The notes: generated by a model from the letters alone, not told the origin. DNA of 64,000 nucleotides from Epiperipatus broadwayi (GCA_028023455.1 JAQFVV010000071.1:5536650-5600649); one strand, 5' to 3'. Counted from the first letter of the stretch, positions 46,130 to 56,280 are shown. Program-made: numbers and translations.

Positions 46130-47387
46130 GTGACATCTGTGGGCAAGTAGATCAATAAACTAAAAACTCCATAGGAATGGGCTGCGGTCTTCTGCCGACT
46201 TACAAACCCATCCATAGGCAAACAGAGGGTGTGTGGCGTATTTTATAATCCTGCCCGTAGCGGATCTCATGCTTACACCTACTAATTACATAAATATATC
46301 CAATCCATTGAACCAATTCAACCACGAAATGAACAACCCAAGATTACCCTCCCTTAATTATCTTTACAAATCGATACAGCCATTCACGCCCGACTCAAGT
46401 TTAACATTTTTTTTATAATTTATTTAACGGAAAACAGAAATCATAACAACTTAAAGAACAAAATTAAATAAATAAATGGAAATGATTTTACAAATTAAAT
46501 ACATTAAATAAAATTATAACCAATTAATAAATATTGTTGGTCAGATAGAATAATATTAAAATCATTTTAAATATGAAAAGTTTTTAATTTACTGTTCATA
46601 AATTTTAAAGTTCTTACGGTTATTGAAATAGTTCATCCTATTATATTCCTGGCCGTTTAAACGTGAATTCCCACGTCGTCCGAAGATTATTATCCGGTTG
46701 ATTTATTTATTTATCCTTTGGAGATTTTGTTTTGCGTGTAGTTGGTCCTCATTGTATAAACGATGGCCCATTTTTTTCTCTTTCTTAGCAGAACTGAAGG
46801 GATTGAAGCTGTGCGTCTTTTTCAATCCCCCAGCGCTAACACCTAGCTGTTACATCGTCAATAATCAATCAATTTCCAGTCACTACTAACTACAAACTTT
46901 CCAAAACCTGTCCTTTTTATATTAATGTCAAGGATTGAATTAACATTGCGTCATGGATGTAATGATTCTTTCGCTGCGGTCCGATTCCATAGGGATTTCT
47001 TCTTATTTGCTAACAGTTTTTATTGTTTTCTTATCTGACCAGTGTTTTTACATTTAAATGCCGAAGGCTGGTTTACATTTAACTAATTAACAATCATTTC
47101 CATTTCTGATTAATTAACCTGTTTTCCAAATCAAAAATATATTTAAAGATAAATTTAAAGATATAATTTCATCTCCAAATCTTTTTAAAATTTAGTTTTA
47201 AAATACTTTTTCTTTAATAAAGTTTTATTTTAATAATTTTTCATTATCTGTGCGATTCAATATATAAGAGTTTAAGACGATATTTTAATTTCAATTTTTA
47301 AAGAAAGTTTTTAAATGCGAACTTTTTATTTTAACTTGTTTAATAATATATATAAAAAAAAACAATGTAACGAACGTCTGTGCTCGT
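46130..47387. repeat. 1.25-kb dispersed repeat, copy B
   Basis: Direct copy of 21040-22293 and the terminal part of the 3.7-kb insertion. The right edge 'gtctgtgctcgt' is shared with copy A, where different flanking DNA follows. See copy A for the LTR hypothesis. Confidence 0.78.
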
Positions 47388-48948
47388 ACCTATTGTAGCT
47401 AGTATTGGTAGTCCTACAGAAAATATTTCAGCATATGTTGATAATATTATTAAATGTATTCCACCATCATTTAATTCTTATGTTAAAGATACTACTCATT
47501 TTCTTTGCATGTTAGAAAATATTAAATCTGAATTACCAGTTGATTGTTTTTTGGTTACTTTGGATATTGTATCATTATACACAAATATACCTCATGATGA
47601 TGGAGTTGAGGCTATTAAATGTGCTTTACAAGATAGAGAGTATGATCATGATTTTATTACTACTATGGTTGAATTAATATATTTGGTTTTAAGAAATAAT
47701 TTTTTTACTTTTGATTCTAGATACTATTTACAGAAACAAGGTACTGCAATGGGTACAAAGATGGCACCAAGTTATGCGAATATTTTTATGTCAAAACTGG
47801 AGTCCTCTATACTTGATAATGCTAAGCTGAAACCTCACACTTGGCTTAGATATATAGATGACATTTTCATGATATGGCCACATAGTGAAGTTGAACTTCA
47901 TAATTTTTTAAGTTATTTAAATAATTTTAATAAACATATTAATTTCACAATGAATTTTTCAAAATCAATTGCTCATTTTCTTGATGTTGAAGTTATTTAC
48001 ACTAATAGAGTTCTTACTACCACTGTATATAGGAAACCAACTGATAATAACCGCTATCTACATTTTTATAGTAACCATCCTAAACATTTAAAGGCTAATA
48101 TTCCTTATAGTCAATTTTTAAGGATGAAGAGGATTTGTAATGATGAGAAATTTCTTCAACAAAATAATAGTATTTTATATAATAGATTGCTCAATATGAG
48201 GTATCCTAAGACATTGTTGGATAATGCAGTAAGGAGATCTTCTTTAATTGATAGAAAGAAACTTCTTTTATCTGAAAAGAGTAAAAAACAATTAGATGTT
48301 CCACCATTGGTTCTTACTTTTAATAGAGATTTACCGAATATTAACCGGATATTGGCAAAACATTTTAACATATTACAGTCCACAGATTATTTAAAATCTA
48401 TTTTTTCTGATCCACCTAAGGCTGTATATCGAAAACATAGATCACTTAGAGATATACTTGTCAAAACAAATTTTATTAGTAGTTCTGTACAGGAAAAAGG
48501 ATGTTCTCCATGTAAAGATAAAAGATGTTTTACATGTAAACATATTGTTGTGACAAAAGTGGTCTTTAGTACTAAGAATTGTAATTTCAAATGGTATATT
48601 CCTAATTATGTTACATGTAAAAGTGTTAATTTGATATATTTGATAGAGTGTAGTAGATGTTTAAACCAGTATATAGGTGAGTCAGCAAATAGTTTACATG
48701 TCAGAATGACTAATCATAGATTTGACATTTTGCATAAGAATAAAGATAGACCGGTTTCAAAACATTTTAACTTACCGAATCATTCAATTGATGATTTAAA
48801 AGTAGTGATTCTTCAGGAAGGTTTTTCTTCTACAAGGGAGAGGAAACAAAAGGAGAGTTTTTTTATTTTTAAATTCAAGACCTTAGAACCGCATGGATTG
48901 AATTTGAACACTGGAACTATTACATCTCTGGGTTACCTGGTCTCCTAA
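47388..48948 (+). pseudogene. 5'-truncated PLE ORF2 (upstream copy)
   Basis: An open frame of 520 codons identical to ORF2 residues ~462-980 of the downstream unit except for one codon (Cys at 47457-47459 where the full copy has Phe). It begins inside the RT fingers, just after the PGRP motif, and lacks ORF1 and the N-terminal third of ORF2; an ATG start is absent. RT motifs A, B, YIDD, the Cys4 motif and GIY-YIG are all intact. Its role is as a pseudo-LTR, not a gene. Confidence 0.92.
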
Positions 48949-49562
48949 ATGATTTCTATATGTGTGTTTTTTATGTGAAAATTTTCTTATATGAGGTTTT
49001 TTATGTAAAGATTGGTTACATGGATGTTTAATATCTGTGTTTAATTGGTTTATAGATAAATAATTAGTTATAAATTATTGTACTTTGCACTAACTATATT
49101 TTTTTAAAATGTATAAGTATTTTAGTTTTTAATGAATATTAATGTGAGCACAGCTATTTTTTGTGTGTGAGCATAGTTTAATTTTTCTATGTATGCACAT
49201 ATGTATAATATTTTAATTTTTAATTTTGGATTTTTTATTTTTATATTTATTTTAATTTAAATAGAATTTAAGCTTGATTAGGAGGGAATGTAGTTTTGTT
49301 TTTTGTTTGAATTTTGTCATTGATTGGGTAGATATTCTGTGTTAGATTTTGTGACCAATCACGGGGGTTTTGTTAAATTTTTAATCTTTTGCCAAATCTG
49401 TAATTTTTGATTATCGCCATTTTACTGTGTATTTTTTTTCTTTCTGATGAAAACCAGTCCTCTGGTTGAAATATTATATTATTTATTGGATTTATAAGTC
49501 TTTATTTTTTTGTTTTTATATGTATTTCCTTTGGTTAGTTTGTTATATATTAATATTTTGAT
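48949..49562 (+). other. PLE 3' UTR acting as leader/promoter region of the next unit
   Basis: 614 bp, T-rich, repeated as 53727-54344 with small T-run indels. It holds the hammerhead-like core at 49444-49471 and runs straight into the ORF1 ATG. Any promoter for ORF1 must lie here or further upstream in the truncated copy; no canonical TATA-initiator pair can be assigned with confidence in such AT-rich sequence. Confidence 0.7.
49444..49480 (+). ncRNA. Hammerhead-like core in the PLE upstream copy
   Basis: CTGATGA (49444-49450), a perfect 6-bp stem II AACCAG-TCCT-CTGGTT (49452-49467) and GAAA (49468-49471), then ATATT as an ultra-short stem III with a possible NUH. Core order matches PLE hammerheads. 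The 5' side (tttcttt) finds no clear stem I partner downstream, so activity is uncertain. Confidence 0.55.
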
Positions 49563-50783
49563 ATGGATTTATTACTGACTAAAGAGAGTAAGACTTTATT
49601 GTCACTTAGCCACGTGGCGTTCATAGGCGATTCATTGCTAAAATTTGTACATAATTTTTTTCCAAAATTTAATACTCAAGATGGTGTACAAATTAGTTAT
49701 AGACGAGGAGCTTCCATTCTGGACGGTATTGATCTTTTTAACAAATTAATTAATAAGCATAACATTAAGTTTTTGTTCGTTCATCTTGGATCTAACAATA
49801 TTTTTTCGTTTAGAAATAACGAATATGTGCAGATTTTGAAATTGATTCGACATATACGTACTTATTCACCGGAGATTAGAAATATAATTTCTCAAGTTTT
49901 ACCACAATTGCAGAATAAATACTACCCAATGGATCGGATTAAATTGAGAATTATTAATGAAAAAATATTTGCATTTAATAGACATTGTCATTTTTTAAGT
50001 TATACGCATCATAATGTATTTTTCTTACAGCATACGGATTTTATAAAAAGAGAGAATCTTTTTAGATTTTTAGCCCGTGATGGCCGTCATTTGAACATGT
50101 ATGGAGCTAGATGCTTAGCGGACGGTTTTAAATACATAATGTCCTTGATGGGATGTAACAGAGTTTATAAAGTAAATTCAGTGTTGAGTGCGAGGGAATA
50201 TAGTTTTGCTAATGTTGGAACTCAAATGGAAGCTGTGTTGACATGTGAAATGGGGACGCAGACTGAAATATGTAATTGTCAGGAATCGCAAATTATTATA
50301 CCGCGTGATACTAATGGGATCCTAATAGATGTTGAACAATCTTGCCTGCCAGGGAACGTTTTGGAGGAATCATTACGGGATAGATCTCCAAAAGTTTTTA
50401 AAGAAGATCATACTCCACGTAAAGATGATTCTTTAGACCTTTCATTGGATGATATAATTTGTAACATTTCCAAACAGAAGAACTTTTTAACAATGACTAT
50501 TTCTGATGTTCAACAGATTGATGGTTTTGCTGCTTCAGATCAACATATAGATGGTGGTAAAGGAGATCTGGGTAATTTAGAGGTGGGTGTAGTTAACCAA
50601 ATAGATAATGGATTGATAATTGGCACTGATTTTAATACAATATCTAGCGTAGATACAGAGTTTGATATTAATAGGGATTATTCTAGTAAACAACATTTAC
50701 AGGGTCTAACATTAATTAATACAGGGGCAATCCCTAAACGTTTTTCTAGACGTCTAAATAATAAGCAGGTTATAAGTAATTGA
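49563..50783 (+). CDS. PLE ORF1: putative SGNH/GDSL-type hydrolase domain protein
   Basis: 406 residues. The N-terminal ~200 residues carry the SGNH signature blocks in order: VAFIGDSLLKF (G22-D23-S24, Ser nucleophile), a block II Gly in YRRGAS near 55, LFVHLGSNNI (G76, N78/N79, oxyanion), and DGRHLNMYG (D173, H176, acid/base). This matches the esterase domains found in ORF1 of CR1/L2-type LINEs. Residues ~210-406 are polar and probably disordered, with 'GTQTE' and acidic patches. The first ATG must be used because the nucleophile lies at residue 24. The start abuts the upstream copy's 3' end. The frame is the same as ORF2, separated by one UGA. Function in retrotransposition is unknown. Confidence 0.85.
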   Translation: MDLLLTKESKTLLSLSHVAFIGDSLLKFVHNFFPKFNTQDGVQISYRRGASILDGIDLFNKLINKHNIKFLFVHLGSNNIFSFRNNEYVQILKLIRHIRTYSPEIRNIISQVLPQLQNKYYPMDRIKLRIINEKIFAFNRHCHFLSYTHHNVFFLQHTDFIKRENLFRFLARDGRHLNMYGARCLADGFKYIMSLMGCNRVYKVNSVLSAREYSFANVGTQMEAVLTCEMGTQTEICNCQESQIIIPRDTNGILIDVEQSCLPGNVLEESLRDRSPKVFKEDHTPRKDDSLDLSLDDIICNISKQKNFLTMTISDVQQIDGFAASDQHIDGGKGDLGNLEVGVVNQIDNGLIIGTDFNTISSVDTEFDINRDYSSKQHLQGLTLINTGAIPKRFSRRLNNKQVISN

Positions 50784-53726
50784 CAAACATTACATAGTAC
50801 ATCGTTTCTTAAACTTAGGAAATTATATGATAAATTAGTTAGATATAGACAACATATTAGTAATTTTGCATATTTTATTAACAATAACATAATTCCTAAA
50901 GGACTCAGAATAAAAATTATTGCTAACATAGACCAATTTCCTAGGGAACATGCAATTAAATGGGATAATACAATAAGAGAAGCATCTGTTGCATTAATAC
51001 ATATTTTGAAAGATGCATTTTTGGTAAAACTTAAATTAATTGAAAAAGAAATTATACATTTTGGTAGTTGTAATTTAATGAATATAGATGAACAGAAGGA
51101 ATTACAGGAATGGGTTTTTTTGAGAGAGAAGTTATTGGTGAAGAAATTTCATAATAAAATATATCATTGGTTCAAAGTTATGGGTAATGAGCCAAGATTT
51201 GAATTAGTTACTAATCAGTCACAAACACTAATTAATTGTATGACTTCTGATAATCATACTGTGTCAGATATTTCTACATCAGATATGATTCCAATTGATA
51301 CTGATCAATCATTTGTATCATCTTCACATTCATTAGATTGTGCTGAAATGTTACCATCTGTTCTTAATAGTGATGCTGGTTTAGCATTGGTTCATAGAGT
51401 TACAGATTCTGAATGCACTAACAATATTTTAGTTTCTGGAAATACAAATACTAATAAATCTAACCCAAATATTTATAGCAATGACTTTTTATGTTTAGCT
51501 AATAAGGAAAACAATGTGATTAATCTAACTAACATTAATCTTAGTGAGGCAGAATGTTCACTGTTAAATAAAGGTTTATCTTTTTGCCCTACAGTTCAGT
51601 CATTTTATCAAAAAAATGAATTTAAAATTCATCAGGATTTAGATAATTTTTCAAGAAGACTTAGATTAAGAGAATTTTTTGGAAACCAAGAATGTGATAC
51701 TATTGGAAAATTACGATCTGATTGGACACCACCACATCAAAGGAATGTGTTATTAGATACGTACATTGATAATGTATATCAGGATATTATTAATGAAATT
51801 AGACTTAAACAACATAGTAAGTATAAGAGTAATTTAACATTGGGAGAGATGAATGCATTACGTAATTTAGTGAAAAGACAGGATATTATTATAAAACCAG
51901 CTGACAAAGGTGGATCAGTAGTAATTATGAATAAAGATGATTATGTTAAAAAAGCTCTGGAGCTTTTAGATGATAAAATTTTTTATGAGCCTATTTCACT
52001 AACCACTATTAATTCATTATTCAAGGGTATACTTTTTAGTTTAAAAGATATGAGAGCTAGGGGTCTTATAAATAATAATGTATATAACTTTTTAGTACCA
52101 ACCAAAATTCATCCTAGTAGTTTTTATATTTTGCCAAAGATTCATAAACCTGGTTGTCCAGGCAGACCTATTGTAGCTAGTATTGGTAGTCCTACAGAAA
52201 ATATTTCAGCATATGTTGATAATATTATTAAATTTATTCCACCATCATTTAATTCTTATGTTAAAGATACTACTCATTTTCTTTGCATGTTAGAAAATAT
52301 TAAATCTGAATTACCAGTTGATTGTTTTTTGGTTACTTTGGATATTGTATCATTATACACAAATATACCTCATGATGATGGAGTTGAGGCTATTAAATGT
52401 GCTTTACAAGATAGAGAGTATGATCATGATTTTATTACTACTATGGTTGAATTAATATATTTGGTTTTAAGAAATAATTTTTTTACTTTTGATTCTAGAT
52501 ACTATTTACAGAAACAAGGTACTGCAATGGGTACAAAGATGGCACCAAGTTATGCGAATATTTTTATGTCAAAACTGGAGTCCTCTATACTTGATAATGC
52601 TAAGCTGAAACCTCACACTTGGCTTAGATATATAGATGACATTTTCATGATATGGCCACATAGTGAAGTTGAACTTCATAATTTTTTAAGTTATTTAAAT
52701 AATTTTAATAAACATATTAATTTCACAATGAATTTTTCAAAATCAATTGCTCATTTTCTTGATGTTGAAGTTATTTACACTAATAGAGTTCTTACTACCA
52801 CTGTATATAGGAAACCAACTGATAATAACCGCTATCTACATTTTTATAGTAACCATCCTAAACATTTAAAGGCTAATATTCCTTATAGTCAATTTTTAAG
52901 GATGAAGAGGATTTGTAATGATGAGAAATTTCTTCAACAAAATAATAGTATTTTATATAATAGATTGCTCAATATGAGGTATCCTAAGACATTGTTGGAT
53001 AATGCAGTAAGGAGATCTTCTTTAATTGATAGAAAGAAACTTCTTTTATCTGAAAAGAGTAAAAAACAATTAGATGTTCCACCATTGGTTCTTACTTTTA
53101 ATAGAGATTTACCGAATATTAACCGGATATTGGCAAAACATTTTAACATATTACAGTCCACAGATTATTTAAAATCTATTTTTTCTGATCCACCTAAGGC
53201 TGTATATCGAAAACATAGATCACTTAGAGATATACTTGTCAAAACAAATTTTATTAGTAGTTCTGTACAGGAAAAAGGATGTTCTCCATGTAAAGATAAA
53301 AGATGTTTTACATGTAAACATATTGTTGTGACAAAAGTGGTCTTTAGTACTAAGAATTGTAATTTCAAATGGTATATTCCTAATTATGTTACATGTAAAA
53401 GTGTTAATTTGATATATTTGATAGAGTGTAGTAGATGTTTAAACCAGTATATAGGTGAGTCAGCAAATAGTTTACATGTCAGAATGACTAATCATAGATT
53501 TGACATTTTGCATAAGAATAAAGATAGACCGGTTTCAAAACATTTTAACTTACCGAATCATTCAATTGATGATTTAAAAGTAGTGATTCTTCAGGAAGGT
53601 TTTTCTTCTACAAGGGAGAGGAAACAAAAGGAGAGTTTTTTTATTTTTAAATTCAAGACCTTAGAACCGCATGGATTGAATTTGAACACTGGAACTATTA
53701 CATCTCTGGGTTACCTGGTCTCCTAA
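50784..53726 (+). CDS. PLE ORF2: Penelope-type reverse transcriptase with GIY-YIG endonuclease
   Basis: Open for 980 codons directly after the ORF1 stop; the first in-frame ATG comes well after the conserved N-terminal block (RYRQHISNFAYF, NNNIIPKGLRIK), so independent initiation would lose that block. Domains: N-terminal helical region (1-90), variable linker, RT fingers with KPADKGG and ILPKIHKPGCPGRP, motif A LDIVSLYTN (D520), motif B GTAMGTKMAPSYAN (579), catalytic YIDD (616-619), thumb with YRKPTDNNRYL, Cys4 motif C833-C836-C841-C844, then GIY-YIG nuclease with IY (877-878), YIG (889-891) and Glu950. All catalytic residues are present. It should nick target DNA and prime reverse transcription. 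Intact and probably recently active. Confidence 0.93.
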   Translation, partial: QTLHSTSFLKLRKLYDKLVRYRQHISNFAYFINNNIIPKGLRIKIIANIDQFPREHAIKWDNTIREASVALIHILKDAFLVKLKLIEKEIIHFGSCNLMNIDEQKELQEWVFLREKLLVKKFHNKIYHWFKVMGNEPRFELVTNQSQTLINCMTSDNHTVSDISTSDMIPIDTDQSFVSSSHSLDCAEMLPSVLNSDAGLALVHRVTDSECTNNILVSGNTNTNKSNPNIYSNDFLCLANKENNVINLTNINLSEAECSLLNKGLSFCPTVQSFYQKNEFKIHQDLDNFSRRLRLREFFGNQECDTIGKLRSDWTPPHQRNVLLDTYIDNVYQDIINEIRLKQHSKYKSNLTLGEMNALRNLVKRQDIIIKPADKGGSVVIMNKDDYVKKALELLDDKIFYEPISLTTINSLFKGILFSLKDMRARGLINNNVYNFLVPTKIHPSSFYILPKIHKPGCPGRPIVASIGSPTENISAYVDNIIKFIPPSFNSYVKDTTHFLCMLENIKSELPVDCFLVTLDIVSLYTNIPHDDGVEAIKCALQDREYDHDFITTMVELIYLVLRNNFFTFDSRYYLQKQGTAMGTKMAPSYANIFMSKLESSILDNAKLKPHTWLRYIDDIFMIWPHSEVELHNFLSYLNNFNKHINFTMNFSKSIAHFLDVEVIYTNRVLTTTVYRKPTDNNRYLHFYSNHPKHLKANIPYSQFLRMKRICNDEKFLQQNNSILYNRLLNMRYPKTLLDNAVRRSSLIDRKKLLLSEKSKKQLDVPPLVLTFNRDLPNINRILAKHFNILQSTDYLKSIFSDPPKAVYRKHRSLRDILVKTNFISSSVQEKGCSPCKDKRCFTCKHIVVTKVVFSTKNCNFKWYIPNYVTCKSVNLIYLIECSRCLNQYIGESANSLHVRMTNHRFDILHKNKDRPVSKHFNLPNHSIDDLKVVILQEGFSSTRERKQKESFFIFKFKTLEPHGLNLNTGTITSLGYLVS

Positions 53727-54341
53727 ATGATTTCTATATGTGTGTTTTTTATGTGAAAATTTTCTTATATGAGGTTTTTTTATGTAAAGATTGGTTACAT
53801 GGATGTTTAATATCTGTGTTTAATTGGTTTATAGATAAATAATTAGTTATAAATTATTGTACTTTGCACTAACTATAATTTTTAAAATGTATAAGTATTT
53901 TAGTTTTTAATGAATATTAATGTGAGCACAGCTATTTTTTGTGTGTGAGCATAGTTTAATTTTTCTATGTATGCACATATGTATAATATTTTAATTTTTA
54001 ATTTTGGATTTTTTATTTTTATATTTATTTTAATTTAAATAGAATTTAAGCTTGATTAGGAGGGAATGTAGTTTTGTTTTTTGTTTGAATTTTGTCATTG
54101 ATTGGGTAGATATTCTGTGTTAGATTTTGTGACCAATCACGGGGGTTTTGTTAAATTTTTAATCTTTTGCCAAATCTGTAATTTTTGATTATCGCCATTT
54201 TACTGTGTATTTTTTTTTTTTTCTTTCTGATGAAAACCAGTCCTCTGGTTGAAATATTATATTATTTATTGGATTTATAAGTCTTTATTTTTTTGTTTTT
54301 ATATGTATTTCCTTTGGTTAGTTTGTTATATATTAATATTT

Positions 54342-54343
<2 letters not shown>
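53727..54343 (+). other. PLE 3' UTR of the full unit
   Basis: Copy of 48949-49562 with a few T-run length differences (+1 near 53780, +5 near 54215). Ends at 'tattttgatat' and passes into (TA)n. Confidence 0.85.
54227..54263 (+). ncRNA. Hammerhead-like core in the PLE full unit
   Basis: Same as 49444-49480: CTGATGA at 54227-54233, stem II AACCAG-TCCT-CTGGTT, GAAA at 54251-54254. Located ~90 nt from the 3' terminus. Confidence 0.55.

Positions 54344-54388
<45 letters not shown>
54344..54388. repeat. (TA)n at the PLE 3' end
   Basis: About 22 TA steps start exactly where copy 1 instead joins ORF1. Either target microsatellite or templated tail. Confidence 0.95.
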
Positions 54389-54389
<1 letters not shown>

Positions 54390-54689
54390 CAAACACAACA
54401 GTAATTAAATATAATTGTAATGTTTTAGGTTTGATTAGGTCTTCTTTTACACATGAGAAAGTGCAAGTTAATCAAACCATGAAAAGAAAATATATTCCAA
54501 TAATTTAGAGTCCAGATATTTCAAGAACATAGTTGTTTTTCCTTATTAACTGGCCTAACAATTATTACAATTTGAATTGCCAATGAAATCAGTTTATAAT
54601 TTATTTTGAGGGGGCCAGAGTCAACAGACTCACTGATTCTGTGCAAAGCACATCATAACTTACAAAGCAAATACAAAGATCGGGATTAT

Positions 54690-55818
54690 GATTTTCCGTC
54701 AATTGATTTATTCTAAGAAACTATTTTTTCTGAGCTTTATTAATAAAGCATATTGGCAAGGTAATTTAGATATTTCTTTAAAACTGACTAACATCATCCA
54801 TAAACTAAAATTAAGCATGTACAATGCGGGTTTCATATTATTAGTAAAAGTTTTATCACATACATTAAATAATTAAACAATGAGAATTAGAAAGAGTACA
54901 TACACATGTAATCATATAATTATATTTTACATTTGATTCAAACAGTTCATTGTTAGGAGTAAAATAATAAATGTCTTTTTCTTTTGTCTAAATTAGAAAT
55001 GTAGTATTTTAAAGTTAGTATGCAATCCTCCGGATACAAATATGAATTAGAATATGGCCATTAACTTACAGGTAAACTTCTGAAGTTTAAGTAGATGATT
55101 AATTATCATAGTAGTCTGGTTTCTTTCAATAAGTAGTCTGCAGTATTGGTTTATGGTTTCATTCTGGCATTACTTCCAAATCTCTGATTCAAATTTAGGT
55201 AAGGCAAGATGAAGGTTTAGGTGACTTTTCCGAGAGATGATGGAAAATGATCTGGTTCTACTCACATATGGAGAATAGATTCAGTTTAGAAGTTCTAAGT
55301 GATAGCATTTCATTATTACTTCAAAATGCTGCACATGAGAAACTGCCCAAAACACACATAGGAAAAAAGAGACTAATTCCAAACTTATTTGCTTCTTTTA
55401 TACCGATGATCATTTTTGAGATGTCCTGTACATATTTATTTGTTTTATTATCATGCTATAATCTTCTACATTCTTTGCTAGTTTTTAGTTACAAAGTATT
55501 TTTATGACTTATTACTGCCATATTTAATCAGACCGTAAAAGGTTTCTCTCTGACTGTAATCTCTTGCATTTATAATTTTATATCTGAACAACTAATCTGT
55601 ATATATTTACATTCTTTCCAGTTTTAACTTTTTTTATTTTTAATTAAACAGATTATGTGAAACAAAAATAACTTTCATAGTATGTTATAATAATAAAAAA
55701 TTATACTAACTAAAAAATATAAATTGTGTCTTTTGACTGATCTTTAAATCTTATTTCTTATAGCTTTTAAATATTACTCGATGCCAATATACCTGTACCA
55801 TATATATATGCATGGCAC

Positions 55819-55820
<2 letters not shown>
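54690..55820 (-). repeat. 1.1-kb dispersed repeat, inverted copy
   Basis: The minus strand is collinear with 60955-62105: 'atatatatggtac', 'tatattggcat', 'tcaaaagacacaattta', 'tttaattaaaaataa', 'aaatgcaagagat', 'gccaatatgctt'. Non-coding; the outer end abuts (TA)n. Short frames here are not conserved between copies. Confidence 0.8.

Positions 55821-55902
<82 letters not shown>
55821..55902. repeat. (TA)n, about 41 steps
   Basis: Uninterrupted TA run separating two repeat elements. Confidence 0.97.
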
Positions 55903-55906
<4 letters not shown>

Positions 55907-56277
55907 AGAGGCTTTTACTATATGGTAAAACTGAACTGAATTCAGACCCATATAGCTATCTAGTTAGTTTGACTGGATTTGAAGATATTTACATATCTGA
56001 AAAATTCATGCTTTTAAACTGATAGAAATGTGTTTCATAAATACTGATTGTAGAGTTGGTATTTAGATCTAATTTCTAGTCTTCTTACCCTTTACTGATG
56101 TGAGCCAACTAGCTCGAAACCATGGTTTAAAGGTTGGAGACAAAGAAAGAGATATTGAATTCTATCTTTATCAGCATTTATGTAAACAAAGCTTTGTTAG
56201 TGAGCTATTGGTAAAGCTCTATCTAGTGATCATAAAACGCAAGCTAAGAGCAAATTATGAAATTTATAACTTGTTTT

Positions 56278-56280
<3 letters not shown>
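55903..56280 (+). mobile_element. ~380-bp hammerhead-bearing element between two (TA)n runs
   Basis: A single-copy block in this window (starts TTGTAGAGG, ends CTTGTTTTGTT), flanked on both sides by (TA)n and carrying a near-complete hammerhead at 56089-56133. A retrozyme-like monomer or a PLE 3' remnant. No coding capacity. Confidence 0.65.
56089..56133 (+). ncRNA. Type I hammerhead with one core substitution
   Basis: Stem I CCTTTA/TAAAGG (six perfect pairs), core CTGATGT (56095-56101; A9 replaced by T), stem II GAGC-CAACTA-GCTC (four perfect pairs), GAAA (56116-56119), self-complementary ACCATGGT stem III, H17 = T at 56127. Everything but position 9 fits. That change should reduce or abolish cleavage. 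Confidence 0.68.

Larger units (their letters stand above)
43703..47387 (+). mobile_element. 3.7-kb insertion splitting the upstream PLE copy
   Basis: PLE sequence stops at 43702 and resumes at 47388. ACCT is duplicated at the edges (43699-43702 and 47388-47391) and occurs once in the intact copy (52166-52169). The insert starts GTAGTCAGAG and ends TGTGCTCGT. Its last ~1.25 kb is the dispersed repeat seen at 21.0-22.3 kb, whose edge coincides with the insertion edge. A 4-bp duplication and 'tgggcgcc' (minus strand near 46125, primer-site-like) suggest an LTR-class element, but I found no second LTR. Strand is nominal. Confidence 0.8.
43660..54345 (+). mobile_element. Head-to-tail Penelope-like element: truncated upstream copy plus full unit
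   Basis: The upstream copy is 43660-43702 plus 47388-49562; the full unit is about 49563-54345. Shared sequence (offset 4778 bp) differs by one codon plus short T/A-run indels in the 3' UTR, so it is very young. Such partial tandem copies (pseudo-LTRs) are characteristic of PLEs. The full unit holds ORF1 (SGNH hydrolase-like), ORF2 (RT, Cys4 motif, GIY-YIG) and a ~0.6-kb 3' UTR with a hammerhead-like core, and it ends in (TA)n at 54344. Because the upstream 3' UTR abuts ORF1, the upstream copy must supply the ORF1 leader and probably the promoter. Confidence 0.93.

Noticed and set aside
48156-48590. Two minus-strand frames, repeated at 52934-53368
   Set aside because: Shadows of the PLE ORF2 coding strand; identical in both copies only because the DNA is.
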